Source of the DNA: Paenibacillus_E allorhizoplanae
GTDB taxonomy: Bacteria; Bacillota; Bacilli; Paenibacillales; NBRC-103111
DNA length: 64,000 nt
NCBI RefSeq assembly: GCF_927798215.1
Contig: NZ_CAKMMW010000008.1
Span: forward strand, 124,001-188,000
Direction: 5' to 3'
The position numbers were made by a program, and so were the translations under genes. This document shows, in pieces, positions 33,676-43,465 of the stretch (position 1 is the stretch's first letter; the number at the start of each line of letters is the position of its first letter). Under the pieces are notes generated by a model. That model did no database searches. It saw only the letters and a program-made list of their open reading frames with translations, and was not told the origin of the DNA.

Positions 33676-35301
33676 TTATTTAGATTCATAGCGTGTCATT
33701 TTTATCCGATATTGCTTTGGTGTGTCACCCGTATATTCTTTGAATAGTTTGCAAAAATACCCTTCATTAACAATGCCTACTTCCTCGCATAATTCCAATA
33801 ATGAATAATCCTGAACATTTAACAGTTCGAGCGCCAATTGGATTTTTTTACGGTTGATATAGCTAATGACACCTTCATTCATTGTTTTCTTAAATAGGCT
33901 GCTAAAATACGATGGCGCTAAGTTCACATCCTCAGCAATAGCCTCCAAGGTTAAACGCTGTTTTAGATTTTTCTCAATAAAGCGCATGGCTCTCATGATT
34001 TCTGCCCGATGTATAAGTTGGCCGGCGTGTACATATTCGTATGTGAAGTCGCTAATATAGGCAAGTTGCTCCCGAAATGCCATAAATTCGATGGGAAACT
34101 CGGCTATTTCTGACGTCGACGTGTTCCCCGATTTAAATTTCATAATAATGTCTCTGTACAAGTCTCGAAGCATAGGTGCCATGATGGACCTATGAATTTT
34201 ATGATCAGAAGCATATTGGTTTAACTCAGCAAATTCTTTCTCCAACTCTTCCTTGGAAACTTGTCTTTGCACCCCAACAAGAAAATCAGCCAGTTTATGC
34301 TGGAATTCCTCTCTTTTGTCATTCCGGTAATGGAACCGATGCGCGGGTGTTTTGACTACTTTCTCAGCATGATAATAGAAATCCTCACTCACATTTTGAG
34401 CTTCCGTATAAGCTTGTTTGATGGACTCCCAGCCTCGATGCGGACCGCCAAAAGCTACGGATACCCTTTGATTCAGATACTGCTGCAAATGAGTGACGAT
34501 CTGACTTCCTAATTCCTGGCAAGCAAATTCCGTATCCATTTCACTGCGATTATTTTCCCACGAAAGAAAGCCAATAAAACGATTATCGGATAGATCTGTG
34601 GCTACACCCCTGCCACTATTCATCACCGTTTCTTCGATAACATTCGTAATCGCATATTTTAAGATGTTTTGATCAACCGCTGAGTATTCATTTCGGAAAC
34701 TTTCATACAGATTCATTTCAACAATAAAGCAGCAATAATTGGCTTGAAAGAACTGGGAATCCATGCGATTGGCGAAATTCGACGCCCGATGAGGAGGAAT
34801 CTCACCTCTGATCAGTTCGTTAAAAAATTGCTTGCGAACCCTGTATTTATTTTCAAGAACGGATACGTTTAAAGATTGAAATTCCTCTTCTTTTTTCTTA
34901 ACCTCATCCAAAATACCGGCTGCCTTACCCAATGCTCGATCCAAATCCGCTTCATTCAAGGGAACCTTAACAATGTACTCCATGACGTTGGCATGGATAG
35001 CTCGCTGTGCATATTCAAACGTCGAGTAGGCGGTCAGTAGAATGAATTGGGTATGAGGCAGCTCCAGCTTTAACTGCTCAATCATAGCAATCCCATCCAT
35101 TCGCGGCATAACGATATCGGAGATGACGATGTCCGGTTTGAGCTTTAAAATCTCCTCGATCCCCTTCAGCCCATTATTGGCTTTCCCGACTAAATGGAAT
35201 CGCGTTTCCTTATGGGAGAGCTCGCTAAAATATAATTCCAAGCGTTGAATGATTAGATCTTCATCGTCAACAATGAAGCAGGTGTAGTCTCTCACCGTCA
35301 T
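33676..35301 (-). CDS. Response regulator, AraC type (YesN-like)
   Basis: The 541-residue protein has an N-terminal receiver domain (CFIVDDEDLI, phosphorylated Asp in KPDIVISDIVMPRMDG, the LLTAYSTFEYA segment) and a C-terminal double helix-turn-helix (RLTLEAIAEDVNLAPSYFSSLFKK, SLLELCEEVGIVNEGYFCKLFKEYTG). A long middle region of about 280 residues is typical for YesN-like regulators. It pairs with the kinase gene it overlaps by four bases and should activate the local transporter and enzyme genes when substrate is sensed outside. Confidence 0.9.
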   Translation of the reverse strand: MTVRDYTCFIVDDEDLIIQRLELYFSELSHKETRFHLVGKANNGLKGIEEILKLKPDIVISDIVMPRMDGIAMIEQLKLELPHTQFILLTAYSTFEYAQRAIHANVMEYIVKVPLNEADLDRALGKAAGILDEVKKKEEEFQSLNVSVLENKYRVRKQFFNELIRGEIPPHRASNFANRMDSQFFQANYCCFIVEMNLYESFRNEYSAVDQNILKYAITNVIEETVMNSGRGVATDLSDNRFIGFLSWENNRSEMDTEFACQELGSQIVTHLQQYLNQRVSVAFGGPHRGWESIKQAYTEAQNVSEDFYYHAEKVVKTPAHRFHYRNDKREEFQHKLADFLVGVQRQVSKEELEKEFAELNQYASDHKIHRSIMAPMLRDLYRDIIMKFKSGNTSTSEIAEFPIEFMAFREQLAYISDFTYEYVHAGQLIHRAEIMRAMRFIEKNLKQRLTLEAIAEDVNLAPSYFSSLFKKTMNEGVISYINRKKIQLALELLNVQDYSLLELCEEVGIVNEGYFCKLFKEYTGDTPKQYRIKMTRYESK

Positions 35302-37037
35302 ACATCTCCTTTAAACGAACCTACAGGGAATACAGCGCGAACACATGTCATCTCCTGAGGCGTGCTTATAATTTGGAGCCCGAACTGCTCCCCATAGTGA
35401 AGTCTTATTCGACCATGAATATTGTTTAACCCGATTCTTTTCCTTTTTACTTCCTGAGCACTCGGGTCTGCGATTAAAATATGCTGTATGCGATCCGCTG
35501 GAATGCCTTCACCATGATCAATGACTTCGATCATGACGAAGCCGCCCTTCCTGTAGGCATGAATCGTAATCGAGCCTTCGATTCCACCTCCGTTATAGCC
35601 ATGAAAGATACTATTCTCCACAATGGGCTGCAGCAGCATACGGAAAACCGGAAAATCCATTAACCCCTCTTCGATATGCTCAATCAAGTGGAAGTGCCTA
35701 TTATAACGGATGTTCTGGATCGCGATATAGTCCGATACATTGCGCAACTCCTGACGTAGTGAAACCTTCTCCGAAGCGTCGGCGATCCCGTATTCCAATA
35801 TGGCAATGAGAGACCCGATGACCACATCTACTTTCTCTATTTGTCCGAGACGTATGACATTGCTGATTGATCCAAGCGTATTATAGAGAAAATGAGGGTT
35901 GATTTGAGATTGCAGCACTTGGATTTCCAGTTTCCGCTCCAGTTCATTATGAAGCTCTGCTCGCCGAATCAGCTCCACAATTTGCTGCAGCATACGGTCG
36001 AAGGCTAGGGAAAGGTCACCAAATTCATCGTTTCGCTTAATGGTAACTGCCGTTGTCAAATCACCTTGCTCTACCCGCTTCATTTTTGTTTTGAGTGCAT
36101 AGAGCGGATTCCTTATATATTTGGCAATAAAAAAGGAAATGAACAAACTTAAGAGCAGGCCAGCAACTAGAAGTCCGAGATAATAGTTTTCCAATCTCGA
36201 CAACGCAGCTTCCAAGCGAGATTCATCATTCATCGAGATGAGGAACCAATTGAATTTCTCCGTTGGTTTCTTCAGAATGGAAACTGGTAAGCCATCTTTT
36301 GTATGGAGTTGTAAGCTTGTTCCCGTCGTATCAAGAATTTGTTCCGCAGACATTTCCCCGATTGAAAACGTATGATCTTGAATACTTAGGGGTCCTCTAT
36401 TTTCCGAAAATCCAGCAATAATTTTACCCGATGTGGTAATCAGTGCTAGATTCATTTGTTCTTTTTTATTAATCTTAAACAAGGTTTCTTCAATGGCATT
36501 TAGATCCAAATCTACTGCAATAGCCATAGGAGTCGGAGCGCCGTTCAGATATCGCACCATCGTAACGGTCCAACCGGAATACTTCGATTTATAAGGATCA
36601 CTGACAAATGTAGTCCGTTTGTTCTTGTCGGCCGCATCAAATAAAGGTTTTCTGTCCGATAAAGGTTCATCGAAAATTCGCGTAGTCGTACTTCCGCCTA
36701 GAATGGATAAATCACTATTGATCAAGTAAATGTTACTCACGTAATTACTGTTGAGTTCATAGAGCTCTCTTAATTGCTTTTTAATCACTTCCGTATTGGC
36801 AATGTTTGCTTTCACCGAAGTTTCAACCGAGAACAAAATCGTCTGAAAGGAGGAAAAATTAACCGTTAGATACTGGTCAACTTTGTCCAATATTTGGTTC
36901 GTGTAATAAATGTCGTTGGTTCTAATTTCCTTCTGGACATAGCGATAGGACAATTGGCTTATCAAAATGATGCAGCTTAATACAAACGCAAATACAATCA
37001 TAAATAGTTTTATAGGCAAGCTGATTCTTCTTCGCAT
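35298..37037 (-). CDS. Sensor histidine kinase (YesM/LytS type)
   Basis: The 579-residue protein has a membrane helix near residues 10-30, a large extracellular sensor region, a second membrane helix near 285-305, a HAMP linker (YIRNPLYALKTKMKRVEQGDL), the phospho-acceptor segment QSQINPHFLYNTLGSISN and an ATPase domain with NSIFHGYNGGG, DHGEGIP and the GLNNIHGRIRLHYG box. It is the partner of the overlapping AraC-type regulator. The dCache-like ectodomain probably senses an oligosaccharide directly or through the binding protein encoded upstream. Confidence 0.9.
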   Translation of the reverse strand: MRRRISLPIKLFMIVFAFVLSCIILISQLSYRYVQKEIRTNDIYYTNQILDKVDQYLTVNFSSFQTILFSVETSVKANIANTEVIKKQLRELYELNSNYVSNIYLINSDLSILGGSTTTRIFDEPLSDRKPLFDAADKNKRTTFVSDPYKSKYSGWTVTMVRYLNGAPTPMAIAVDLDLNAIEETLFKINKKEQMNLALITTSGKIIAGFSENRGPLSIQDHTFSIGEMSAEQILDTTGTSLQLHTKDGLPVSILKKPTEKFNWFLISMNDESRLEAALSRLENYYLGLLVAGLLLSLFISFFIAKYIRNPLYALKTKMKRVEQGDLTTAVTIKRNDEFGDLSLAFDRMLQQIVELIRRAELHNELERKLEIQVLQSQINPHFLYNTLGSISNVIRLGQIEKVDVVIGSLIAILEYGIADASEKVSLRQELRNVSDYIAIQNIRYNRHFHLIEHIEEGLMDFPVFRMLLQPIVENSIFHGYNGGGIEGSITIHAYRKGGFVMIEVIDHGEGIPADRIQHILIADPSAQEVKRKRIGLNNIHGRIRLHYGEQFGLQIISTPQEMTCVRAVFPVGSFKGDV

Positions 37038-37125
37038 CGGTCATCTTCCTTTTAAATCTGGATTAAACTAAGCATAGCATAGGACAACAAAGAGAGGGGC
37101 AATTTATCGCCACTCTCTTCGTCTA

Positions 37126-38712
37126 TTACTTGATTAGACCTGCTTCTTTAAATTGCTTAACGGCTGTATCTTTATATTTCTGCATGTCAAACTTGGTATC
37201 CAATGTTTTGAGGAAAGTGTCCCAGTTGGTAAGCGGGTCTTTGCCAGACATAAATTTGACTAAGCTTTCATTAATGAAACGTGTGCGGTCGGCTGCCAAG
37301 GTATCGCTCGGGTCTGCCGTCAACAAATTCCCAGGCAAAGTAAGACCTACATATTGCTGATTGTTCGAGAAAGCTTCTGCCGTCTTCGGATTCTGGAAGC
37401 TGAAGTACTCGGCATCATCACCACGACGCGGCATTCTATAATGATCAACCCATAGGTACTTTTCTTTCACTTCCTTGGATAATTCAGAGTTTTTATTTTT
37501 GATCTTGCCGTCCACGACATCCCAATGAATTCCTTTAATTCCGTATGCGAAATTCGGGTAGGCTTCTTTGTCCGTAAACATATATTCCAGCATAGACAGG
37601 ATTCGAATAATTTTGTCCTTATCCGCTTTCTTGGAAATGGCCCATGAATTGCCTTGGAACGATTTTCTCTCTACGATTTGATCGCCGTATGGCCCTTTCA
37701 TTGGAGGAATAACGATCCATTCCGGTACTTCTCCGCCGATTTCTTTCATTTTCTGCTGATAATCTGGTTCCAATCTGCGGGCATCTCTGATCATGAAGCC
37801 AACTTTACCTTTAAATAACTTTTGGTCCAACAAATCAGGCGTATTCATCGTCACCCAATCTGGATCCACTACTTTCGCTGTCATCATTTTATTGATGTAA
37901 GCGAGCGCTTCCTTCATTTTAGGATCAATAAATAAGTACACCGGTTTGTTATCTTTCACATCAATGGCGGAGGGAGGATTGACGCCAAACATCCACATCA
38001 AGCTATCGAAGCCGTAGGTTTGCAGATTGCCTTCTTTATTCATACCGCCAATGAATCCGTACGTATCATTCTTGCCGTTTCCATCAGGGTCTTTCTCCGT
38101 AAAGGCTTTCATCACTTCGAACAACTCGTCAGGGGTTGTCGGCACTTTCATACCTAGCTTTTTTAACCAATCGTTGCGGATAAAGTAGCTTCGACTGATA
38201 CCGTTTACATTATCATAACCTGGCACTCCAATCGTTTTGCCCAGATAGGACGTCGCCTCCCAGGAGTCTTTAGCAAAACGCTTCTTCAATTCGGGAAATT
38301 GATCCAAGTATGGCGTCAGATCCGCAAGCACACCTTGATCATAATATTGTGCGAGATCGGATCGACTCTTCAAGAAGAGCAAATCGGGAATATCTCCTCC
38401 TGCAATCAACGTATTCAGTTTGGTTGTTGCCTGCCCAGCTTGAGGAATCGTCATATCCAAATCGATGTTCATCGCCTTTTCCAACATTTGGCGTTGAATA
38501 TCTTCTTCACGTGGAGGTATCGGAGCAGCAGCATTGAAAGTCCCTTGGTTAAACATCGAGATTTTCATTTTGGTCGCAAACTTGTTAGCCTCGGTTTGAG
38601 GGCTGCTCGAAGCTGCAGGCTTAACTTCTTCTTGATTCCCACATGCTGACAATAGCGTTCCCAGCCCTACGACAGCAGCCAGAACAGTAAATGTAATCTT
38701 TTTACGTTCCAT
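37126..38712 (-). CDS. Extracellular solute-binding lipoprotein (LplA/YtcQ-like)
   Basis: The 528-residue protein has a lipoprotein signal (lipobox LLSAC), then a family 1 binding-protein fold of the long type linked to LplB/YtcP permeases. Segments such as GDIPDLLFLKSRSDLAQYYDQG, GVPGYDNVNGISRSYFIRNDWLKKLG and SWAISKKADK fit this group. These long binding proteins often take rhamnogalacturonan or uronate-containing oligomers. Start 38712 has AAAGGAGAGG upstream. It lies between the permeases and the kinase gene. Confidence 0.88.
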   Translation of the reverse strand: MERKKITFTVLAAVVGLGTLLSACGNQEEVKPAASSSPQTEANKFATKMKISMFNQGTFNAAAPIPPREEDIQRQMLEKAMNIDLDMTIPQAGQATTKLNTLIAGGDIPDLLFLKSRSDLAQYYDQGVLADLTPYLDQFPELKKRFAKDSWEATSYLGKTIGVPGYDNVNGISRSYFIRNDWLKKLGMKVPTTPDELFEVMKAFTEKDPDGNGKNDTYGFIGGMNKEGNLQTYGFDSLMWMFGVNPPSAIDVKDNKPVYLFIDPKMKEALAYINKMMTAKVVDPDWVTMNTPDLLDQKLFKGKVGFMIRDARRLEPDYQQKMKEIGGEVPEWIVIPPMKGPYGDQIVERKSFQGNSWAISKKADKDKIIRILSMLEYMFTDKEAYPNFAYGIKGIHWDVVDGKIKNKNSELSKEVKEKYLWVDHYRMPRRGDDAEYFSFQNPKTAEAFSNNQQYVGLTLPGNLLTADPSDTLAADRTRFINESLVKFMSGKDPLTNWDTFLKTLDTKFDMQKYKDTAVKQFKEAGLIK

Positions 38713-38783
38713 ATTGACCTCTCCTTTTGCTTGTATATATATTATCACGGTGTCCCCGTAACAACCTAGGTAGGAATTGCCTT

Positions 38784-39653
38784 TTAACCTTTGATCGATC
38801 CCATAAGCACACCTTTTGTAAAATGCTTCTGCATAAATGGATACACGATTAAGATCGGAACCGTCGTCACGACGACAGCAGCCATTTGCACAGCGAATTT
38901 GCTAACCGTTCCGGAATTGGCCATCGATTCAGCGCTTTCTGATGCAATGTTAAGCAGAATGTTGCGCAAGACAACTTGCAGCGGCATTAAGTTCGCATCA
39001 TTTAAGTAAACAATGGCATCGAAATAACTGTTCCAATGCCCCACGGCGTAAAATAAGGAAATCGTAGCAAGCACGGGCATAGAGAGTGGTAAAATGATCC
39101 TCCAAAGCGCTTGAAGTTCACTTGCGCCGTCGACCCTCGCCGATTCCTCGATTTCAGCAGGCAATTGCTCGAAAAAGCCTTTAATAATGACCAGATTAAA
39201 TGCACTAATGAGATGCGGGATAATCAATACCCACGGACTGTTTAGCAATCCTAGAGAGCGGATTAACAAATATGTCGGAATTAAGCCTCCGCTGAACATC
39301 ATGGTAAACACAATGAATATTAAAAATGTGCTGCGCCCCGGCAAATATTTTTTGGACAACGGATAAGCAGCAAGTACCGTAAAAAGCACATTTAGCGCCG
39401 TGCCTACGATCGTTCGAAACAACGTAATTTTATACGCCTGCCCTATACCATGAGAAATGAACACTTCTTTATAGGCTAGGAACGTAAAGGATTCTGGAAT
39501 AATCACAATTCCTTTTCTTACTACTTCCGATTCTGGCGTCACGGATACAGCAACGACATATAAAAAGGGAAGTAAGCAAAGTAGGGCTAGTATAATAAGA
39601 ATAAAATATACGACTACTTGCCATATTTTTTCCCCGACTGTCAAATTGATCAT
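38784..39653 (-). CDS. Carbohydrate ABC transporter permease (YtcP-like)
   Basis: The 289-residue protein has six hydrophobic helices, the EAA loop EESARVDGASELQALWRIILPLSMP and the end KGVLMGSIKG typical of YtcP-like permeases. It follows the LplB-like gene by 13 bases. Together with the binding protein downstream it makes a complete importer apart from the ATPase. Confidence 0.9.
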   Translation of the reverse strand: MINLTVGEKIWQVVVYFILIILALLCLLPFLYVVAVSVTPESEVVRKGIVIIPESFTFLAYKEVFISHGIGQAYKITLFRTIVGTALNVLFTVLAAYPLSKKYLPGRSTFLIFIVFTMMFSGGLIPTYLLIRSLGLLNSPWVLIIPHLISAFNLVIIKGFFEQLPAEIEESARVDGASELQALWRIILPLSMPVLATISLFYAVGHWNSYFDAIVYLNDANLMPLQVVLRNILLNIASESAESMANSGTVSKFAVQMAAVVVTTVPILIVYPFMQKHFTKGVLMGSIKG

Positions 39654-39666
39654 TTATAAAACCACC

Positions 39667-40614
39667 TCACCAAATTTGCCCATCGAATTTTTTGGCAATC
39701 TTGTTAGCAGCCAATACTAAAGCAAATCCGATGATAGCTTTAAACAATCCCACAGCAGTAGCCAAGCCAATCTTAAGACGCTCCAACCCTTCACGGTATA
39801 CCCATGTATCGATAATGTCGATCTTCTCCTGGTTAAAGCTGTTGGCAAACATGAATATTTGGTCAAAGCCCGCGTCCAGAATATGACTTAATTTCAGGAT
39901 CAGCATCAGAATAATGACGCCTCGAATGCCGGGTAATGTGACATGCCATAGCTGTCTCCACTTGGAAGCCCCATCAATTCGAGCTGCTTCATATAAACTT
40001 GGATCAATGCCTGCTAGTGCGGCAAGGTACAAGATCGCTCCCCAGCCAATATCCTTCCATATTTCAGATAGGATGATCAGCAGTCTACCCCAGGCAGGTT
40101 CCGTTAGAAAGGAGATAGGCTGAATCCCATTTTGCTTAAAAATCATGTTAAAAAGGCCATCCCCTGGTGCTAATAACGCCACCATCAGTCCATACACAAT
40201 GACCCATGACAGAAAATGGGGCAAATACGTGATCGTTTGTACGATCTTTTTAAACCATTGGGTATACACTTCATTGAGAAGCAAAGCAAGTACTATGGGA
40301 GCAGAGAAACCGAACAATAGCTTATACAGCGATATGATAATCGTATTTCTCATAATGTCCCAGAAATAAACGCCATTGATAAAATCTTTGAAATTTTTCA
40401 ATCCCACCCACGGGCTATCCCATAGTCCCAAGGCGAGGTTATAGTTTTTAAAAGCAATAATGATTCCTGCCATAGGAATATATTTGAATACGGCAAAGTA
40501 CACTAATGCCGGAAATAAGAGCGCATACATTACTTTATATCTGCTTATCGTTCTTATCCATGAATCCCGCTTTTTGGGGGTGGGAATGGCGTCCGCTGCC
40601 AGTTTTGCTTGCAT
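39667..40614 (-). CDS. Carbohydrate ABC transporter permease (LplB-like)
   Basis: The 315-residue protein has a cytoplasmic N-terminal extension, six hydrophobic helices and the EAA loop EAARIDGASKWRQLWHVTLPGI. The LplB subfamily marks are YLPHFLSWVIVYGL and the VYREGLERLKIGLATAVGLFKA segment. It is the first gene of the minus-strand operon that runs through the two-component system, FAD enzyme and esterase. Confidence 0.9.
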   Translation of the reverse strand: MQAKLAADAIPTPKKRDSWIRTISRYKVMYALLFPALVYFAVFKYIPMAGIIIAFKNYNLALGLWDSPWVGLKNFKDFINGVYFWDIMRNTIIISLYKLLFGFSAPIVLALLLNEVYTQWFKKIVQTITYLPHFLSWVIVYGLMVALLAPGDGLFNMIFKQNGIQPISFLTEPAWGRLLIILSEIWKDIGWGAILYLAALAGIDPSLYEAARIDGASKWRQLWHVTLPGIRGVIILMLILKLSHILDAGFDQIFMFANSFNQEKIDIIDTWVYREGLERLKIGLATAVGLFKAIIGFALVLAANKIAKKFDGQIW

Positions 40615-40743
40615 ATCATCACCTCGTCTTTATTTATATTTGTATAATAGCATCCGCCTTTCGGATAAATTTCTGTGATTTCTAGAATTTCTTACAAGAT
40701 ATTAAGTAGTCGCCCTTGAATAATTACAATATAAAAGGCATGA

Positions 40744-40794
40744 AAAACGGACAGAGTGAGCGCTACCCTTTTCAGGTGCTTTCACTTTGTCCGT
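40744..40794 (-). terminator. Terminator of the NAD-salvage operon
   Basis: On the minus strand ACGGACAAAGTGA pairs with TCACTCTGTCCGT, followed by TTTTTC. It lies just after the ADP-ribosylglycohydrolase gene. Confidence 0.82.
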
Positions 40795-40812
40795 ACGTTA
40801 TTTTCGCAACTA

Positions 40813-41697
40813 CTATAACCCATCCCTCACACCAACCAACCTCACCGCTAGCTCATCCAATTGCTCCCTAATCAGGATCGCCTCGGCATACTTTGTCGGA
40901 ATCTGCTCATAGCCATAATAAATGCCTGCCAACCCACCAGCAATAGCGCCTATGGTATCCGAGTCTCCGCCTAAATTAGCCGCTCTTTGAACAACTTCGC
41001 TAAAGTTGGAAGCTTTCAGCAATATATGGAGCACCCAGCGAAACGTATGCACAACGAAGCCGGTAGCTTCGCAATTTGGTTCGGATGTGAGTATACGTTC
41101 ATACTCTGTTCCGATCAACTCCTGCTGGATCACATCTTTCATCTCTTCTCCCTTCAGCAGACGATAAGCAATACGATTATAGAGGATGCAAGCTTCATTG
41201 CATCTTTCGTCATAATGGGTCATTTTCGATTGCATATGGGAAATTTTCTCGATATCTTTCCACTCCGTGTACGCCAAAGCAACTGGCAAACAACGCATCA
41301 GTGAACCATTGCCCGCACTTTGGCCCATCTCATTATGAGTGATGTAAGCAGCCTCGAACCAACTTTTCTCCACATTTTCAAATGTATGTCGGATGATATT
41401 CCCGATATCTTTCGGCCTCGTTTGATACCATTTCATAAACTCAACACCAATGGCTTCCAGGGGATCCTTTGGATTTTCCAAAATACCCTCTGCCACACAC
41501 AACGTCATCATCGTATCATCCGTCACTTCACCAGGCTCCAATCGCCAGACGCCCCCGCCAATGATCTCCGTCAAATATCCATATCTTGCGTGGATTTCCC
41601 TGACACTCATGAATTCGGTCGTGCCGCCCAACGCATCACCGATCGCTACGCCGTAGATCCCACCTTTGATTTTATCCAACAAGTCGTGTTTGTTCAT
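40813..41697 (-). CDS. ADP-ribosylglycohydrolase family protein
   Basis: The 294-residue all-helical protein has the Mg-binding motifs of the DraG/ARH family: GVAIGDALGGTTEF, EVTDDTMMTLCVAEGI and AANLGGDSDTIGAIAGGLAGIYYG. Family members remove ADP-ribose from proteins, nucleic acids or small molecules such as O-acetyl-ADP-ribose. It begins five bases after the NadR-like gene, in an operon devoted to NAD precursors, so recycling of ADP-ribose into NAD metabolism is a reasonable role. No partner ADP-ribosyltransferase is in the window. Confidence 0.88.
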   Translation of the reverse strand: MNKHDLLDKIKGGIYGVAIGDALGGTTEFMSVREIHARYGYLTEIIGGGVWRLEPGEVTDDTMMTLCVAEGILENPKDPLEAIGVEFMKWYQTRPKDIGNIIRHTFENVEKSWFEAAYITHNEMGQSAGNGSLMRCLPVALAYTEWKDIEKISHMQSKMTHYDERCNEACILYNRIAYRLLKGEEMKDVIQQELIGTEYERILTSEPNCEATGFVVHTFRWVLHILLKASNFSEVVQRAANLGGDSDTIGAIAGGLAGIYYGYEQIPTKYAEAILIREQLDELAVRLVGVRDGL

Positions 41698-41702
41698 GCT
41701 TA

Positions 41703-42746
41703 TTACTCCCTTCCCCCACTACCTGCTTGCATCATTAAACATTCACTCAAACTATGATATTTATGATATGTCTTCAAAATCTTACTTACTTGTTCCGCTC
41801 TCTTCTCAAGAGTTCCTTGTAATAGGAAATACGGGATCTGCCTCATTTTGAGATCAGCAATGATCTGCTTCTGGAACACAAACCGCTGAACCTCCCCCGA
41901 ACGATCCCACGTATCTGCATAAGGAATATCGGTATCGCACACAAAAACAAGCTCATACCGCGACGCCGCATCCACGGCCAGTTGAGTCAAACGTGGTGTA
42001 GCCGTACCGTGATAATAATGAGAAAACATATATGTTGTAATCGCATTGGTATCCACGAAGAGGACATCTCGCGCTTCCCTCATCAGAAGCTCCTCTCTTT
42101 CCAAATGCCCTTCCGCGATCTCTTCTAGCTGCTCTAGCGATAATCTACGATCCACTTGATGCTTCTCCCAATATTCCCGTCCGTACTCCATCATCCAACC
42201 TGTATGCATCTGTTTCGCCATGTAAGCGGTAAGTGTGGATTTCCCCGTCGAAGGAGCGCCAAGAAATACGACTTTCGTAATCAGATCTTTATAAACAGCC
42301 GGACTCAAAAACTTTCTATTGTCAAAAGGATTCCCCCGTACTTGCGTGCCCGAGACCGGAAACGTGTTCCGATCCGGATCAATTTGGCGATTCACTGCAC
42401 CCAAAGCCGCGCTCATGTGCTCACCATAAAACTCACTGGAATAGAAATGTGTGATCTTCCGCCCCTCCAGCTTCTGCAGAATATAGGCCTCATGCATCCT
42501 TTTAATCTCAGGCGTATCACCTATTTCATTAGAACCATCCCATGCTTCAATAACCTGCACCTGCGGATAGAGGGTACGTATCCAATTGGATCGCACACGC
42601 AAAGGGATATCCGTCGTTTCGGGACAATCGTAGATGACAACGATCACTTCATCCATCTCCTTAATCGCAGTCTCGATCATGTATTGATGACCCGCATGCA
42701 GAGGTGCAAACTTTCCTAGTGTTAAGCCTGTTCTGTGTTGTGACAT
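41703..42746 (-). CDS. nadR: NadR-like NMN adenylyltransferase / ribosylnicotinamide kinase
   Basis: The 347-residue protein has two domains. The first is a nucleotidyltransferase with LTLGKFAPLHAGHQYMIETA (the GxFxPxHxGH motif) and an ISGTQVRGNPF-like block (FPVSGTQVRGNPFDNR). The second, from about residue 168, is a P-loop kinase with FLGAPSTGKSTLTAYMA and DVLFVDTNAITT. It lacks the N-terminal DNA-binding domain of enteric NadR, so it should be purely enzymatic: nicotinamide riboside to NMN to NAD. ATG 42746 has GGAGGGGG upstream and overlaps the end of pnuC by 25 bases. Confidence 0.9.
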   Translation of the reverse strand: MSQHRTGLTLGKFAPLHAGHQYMIETAIKEMDEVIVVIYDCPETTDIPLRVRSNWIRTLYPQVQVIEAWDGSNEIGDTPEIKRMHEAYILQKLEGRKITHFYSSEFYGEHMSAALGAVNRQIDPDRNTFPVSGTQVRGNPFDNRKFLSPAVYKDLITKVVFLGAPSTGKSTLTAYMAKQMHTGWMMEYGREYWEKHQVDRRLSLEQLEEIAEGHLEREELLMREARDVLFVDTNAITTYMFSHYYHGTATPRLTQLAVDAASRYELVFVCDTDIPYADTWDRSGEVQRFVFQKQIIADLKMRQIPYFLLQGTLEKRAEQVSKILKTYHKYHSLSECLMMQAGSGGRE

Positions 42747-43387
42747 AGGAACCCCCTCCGATCTTCCATGTGTAATGCTCGTTTCCATCCGACATAGCCT
42801 GCAATGGCGATGAACAAGAAAATAAGGTATAAGAAGGCAACAGCATACAAATCTTTGTAGGCATACATCGCTACCGACAGCACATCGACAGCAATCCAGA
42901 TGAGCCAATTCTCTAGCACTTTGGACGAAAGTAGATACTGTGCTATGAGGCTTAAAGTAGCAATGAAAGCATCCGCATAGGGAATCGAGGCATCTGTGTA
43001 TGTTTGTAGAACATAGCCCCAGAGCAGGGTCATCACCACCAAGAATATACTTAATAGGAACGTGAGTCGTAATGTTATTTTTCTAGTCGGACGCACCTTG
43101 GTACCCTCTCTTTTCGTCAGCCAAATGATCCAACCATACACGCTTAATATGAAAAAGAACACCTGTAGCATCGTATCCGCATATAATTTCGCTTCCCAAA
43201 ACATCACGAAGAAACAACCCACATTGACCAGTCCAACTGGCCAAGACCATATATGTTCCTTCGCTGTTAACCATACGCACAACAAACCTGTCGTAGTCGC
43301 AATGATTTCGATTGCTGTTGATGAGGTGTAGATCGCAATGGCGACCATACAGACGAATAATGCCAAGAATGACCATGCTTTTCTCAT
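42722..43387 (-). CDS. pnuC: Nicotinamide riboside transporter PnuC
   Basis: The 221-residue protein has about seven hydrophobic helices and the PnuC marks: LLCVWLTAKEHIWSWPVG, NVGCFFVMFWEAKLYADT and LENWLIWIAVDVLSVAMYAYK. It imports nicotinamide riboside, which the downstream NadR-like enzyme would phosphorylate and adenylylate. The promoter region shares a 14-base motif with the promoter of the neighbouring NrtR-like gene. Confidence 0.92.
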   Translation of the reverse strand: MRKAWSFLALFVCMVAIAIYTSSTAIEIIATTTGLLCVWLTAKEHIWSWPVGLVNVGCFFVMFWEAKLYADTMLQVFFFILSVYGWIIWLTKREGTKVRPTRKITLRLTFLLSIFLVVMTLLWGYVLQTYTDASIPYADAFIATLSLIAQYLLSSKVLENWLIWIAVDVLSVAMYAYKDLYAVAFLYLIFLFIAIAGYVGWKRALHMEDRRGFLCHNTEQA

Positions 43388-43427
43388 ACGTAACGCCTCC
43401 TTAAGTTTAACTCCAAGCCAACAATAC

Positions 43428-43441
43428 TATCATTATGACAT
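43428..43441 (-). promoter_or_regulatory. Candidate NrtR operator upstream of pnuC
   Basis: TATCATTATGACAT occurs here and identically at 44277-44290 in front of the NrtR-like gene. It is about 40 bases ahead of the pnuC start codon. The repeated site and the regulator nearby suggest NrtR binding. Confidence 0.6.
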
Positions 43442-43465
43442 TATCAAAAGGTAAAAGAGAAGCGC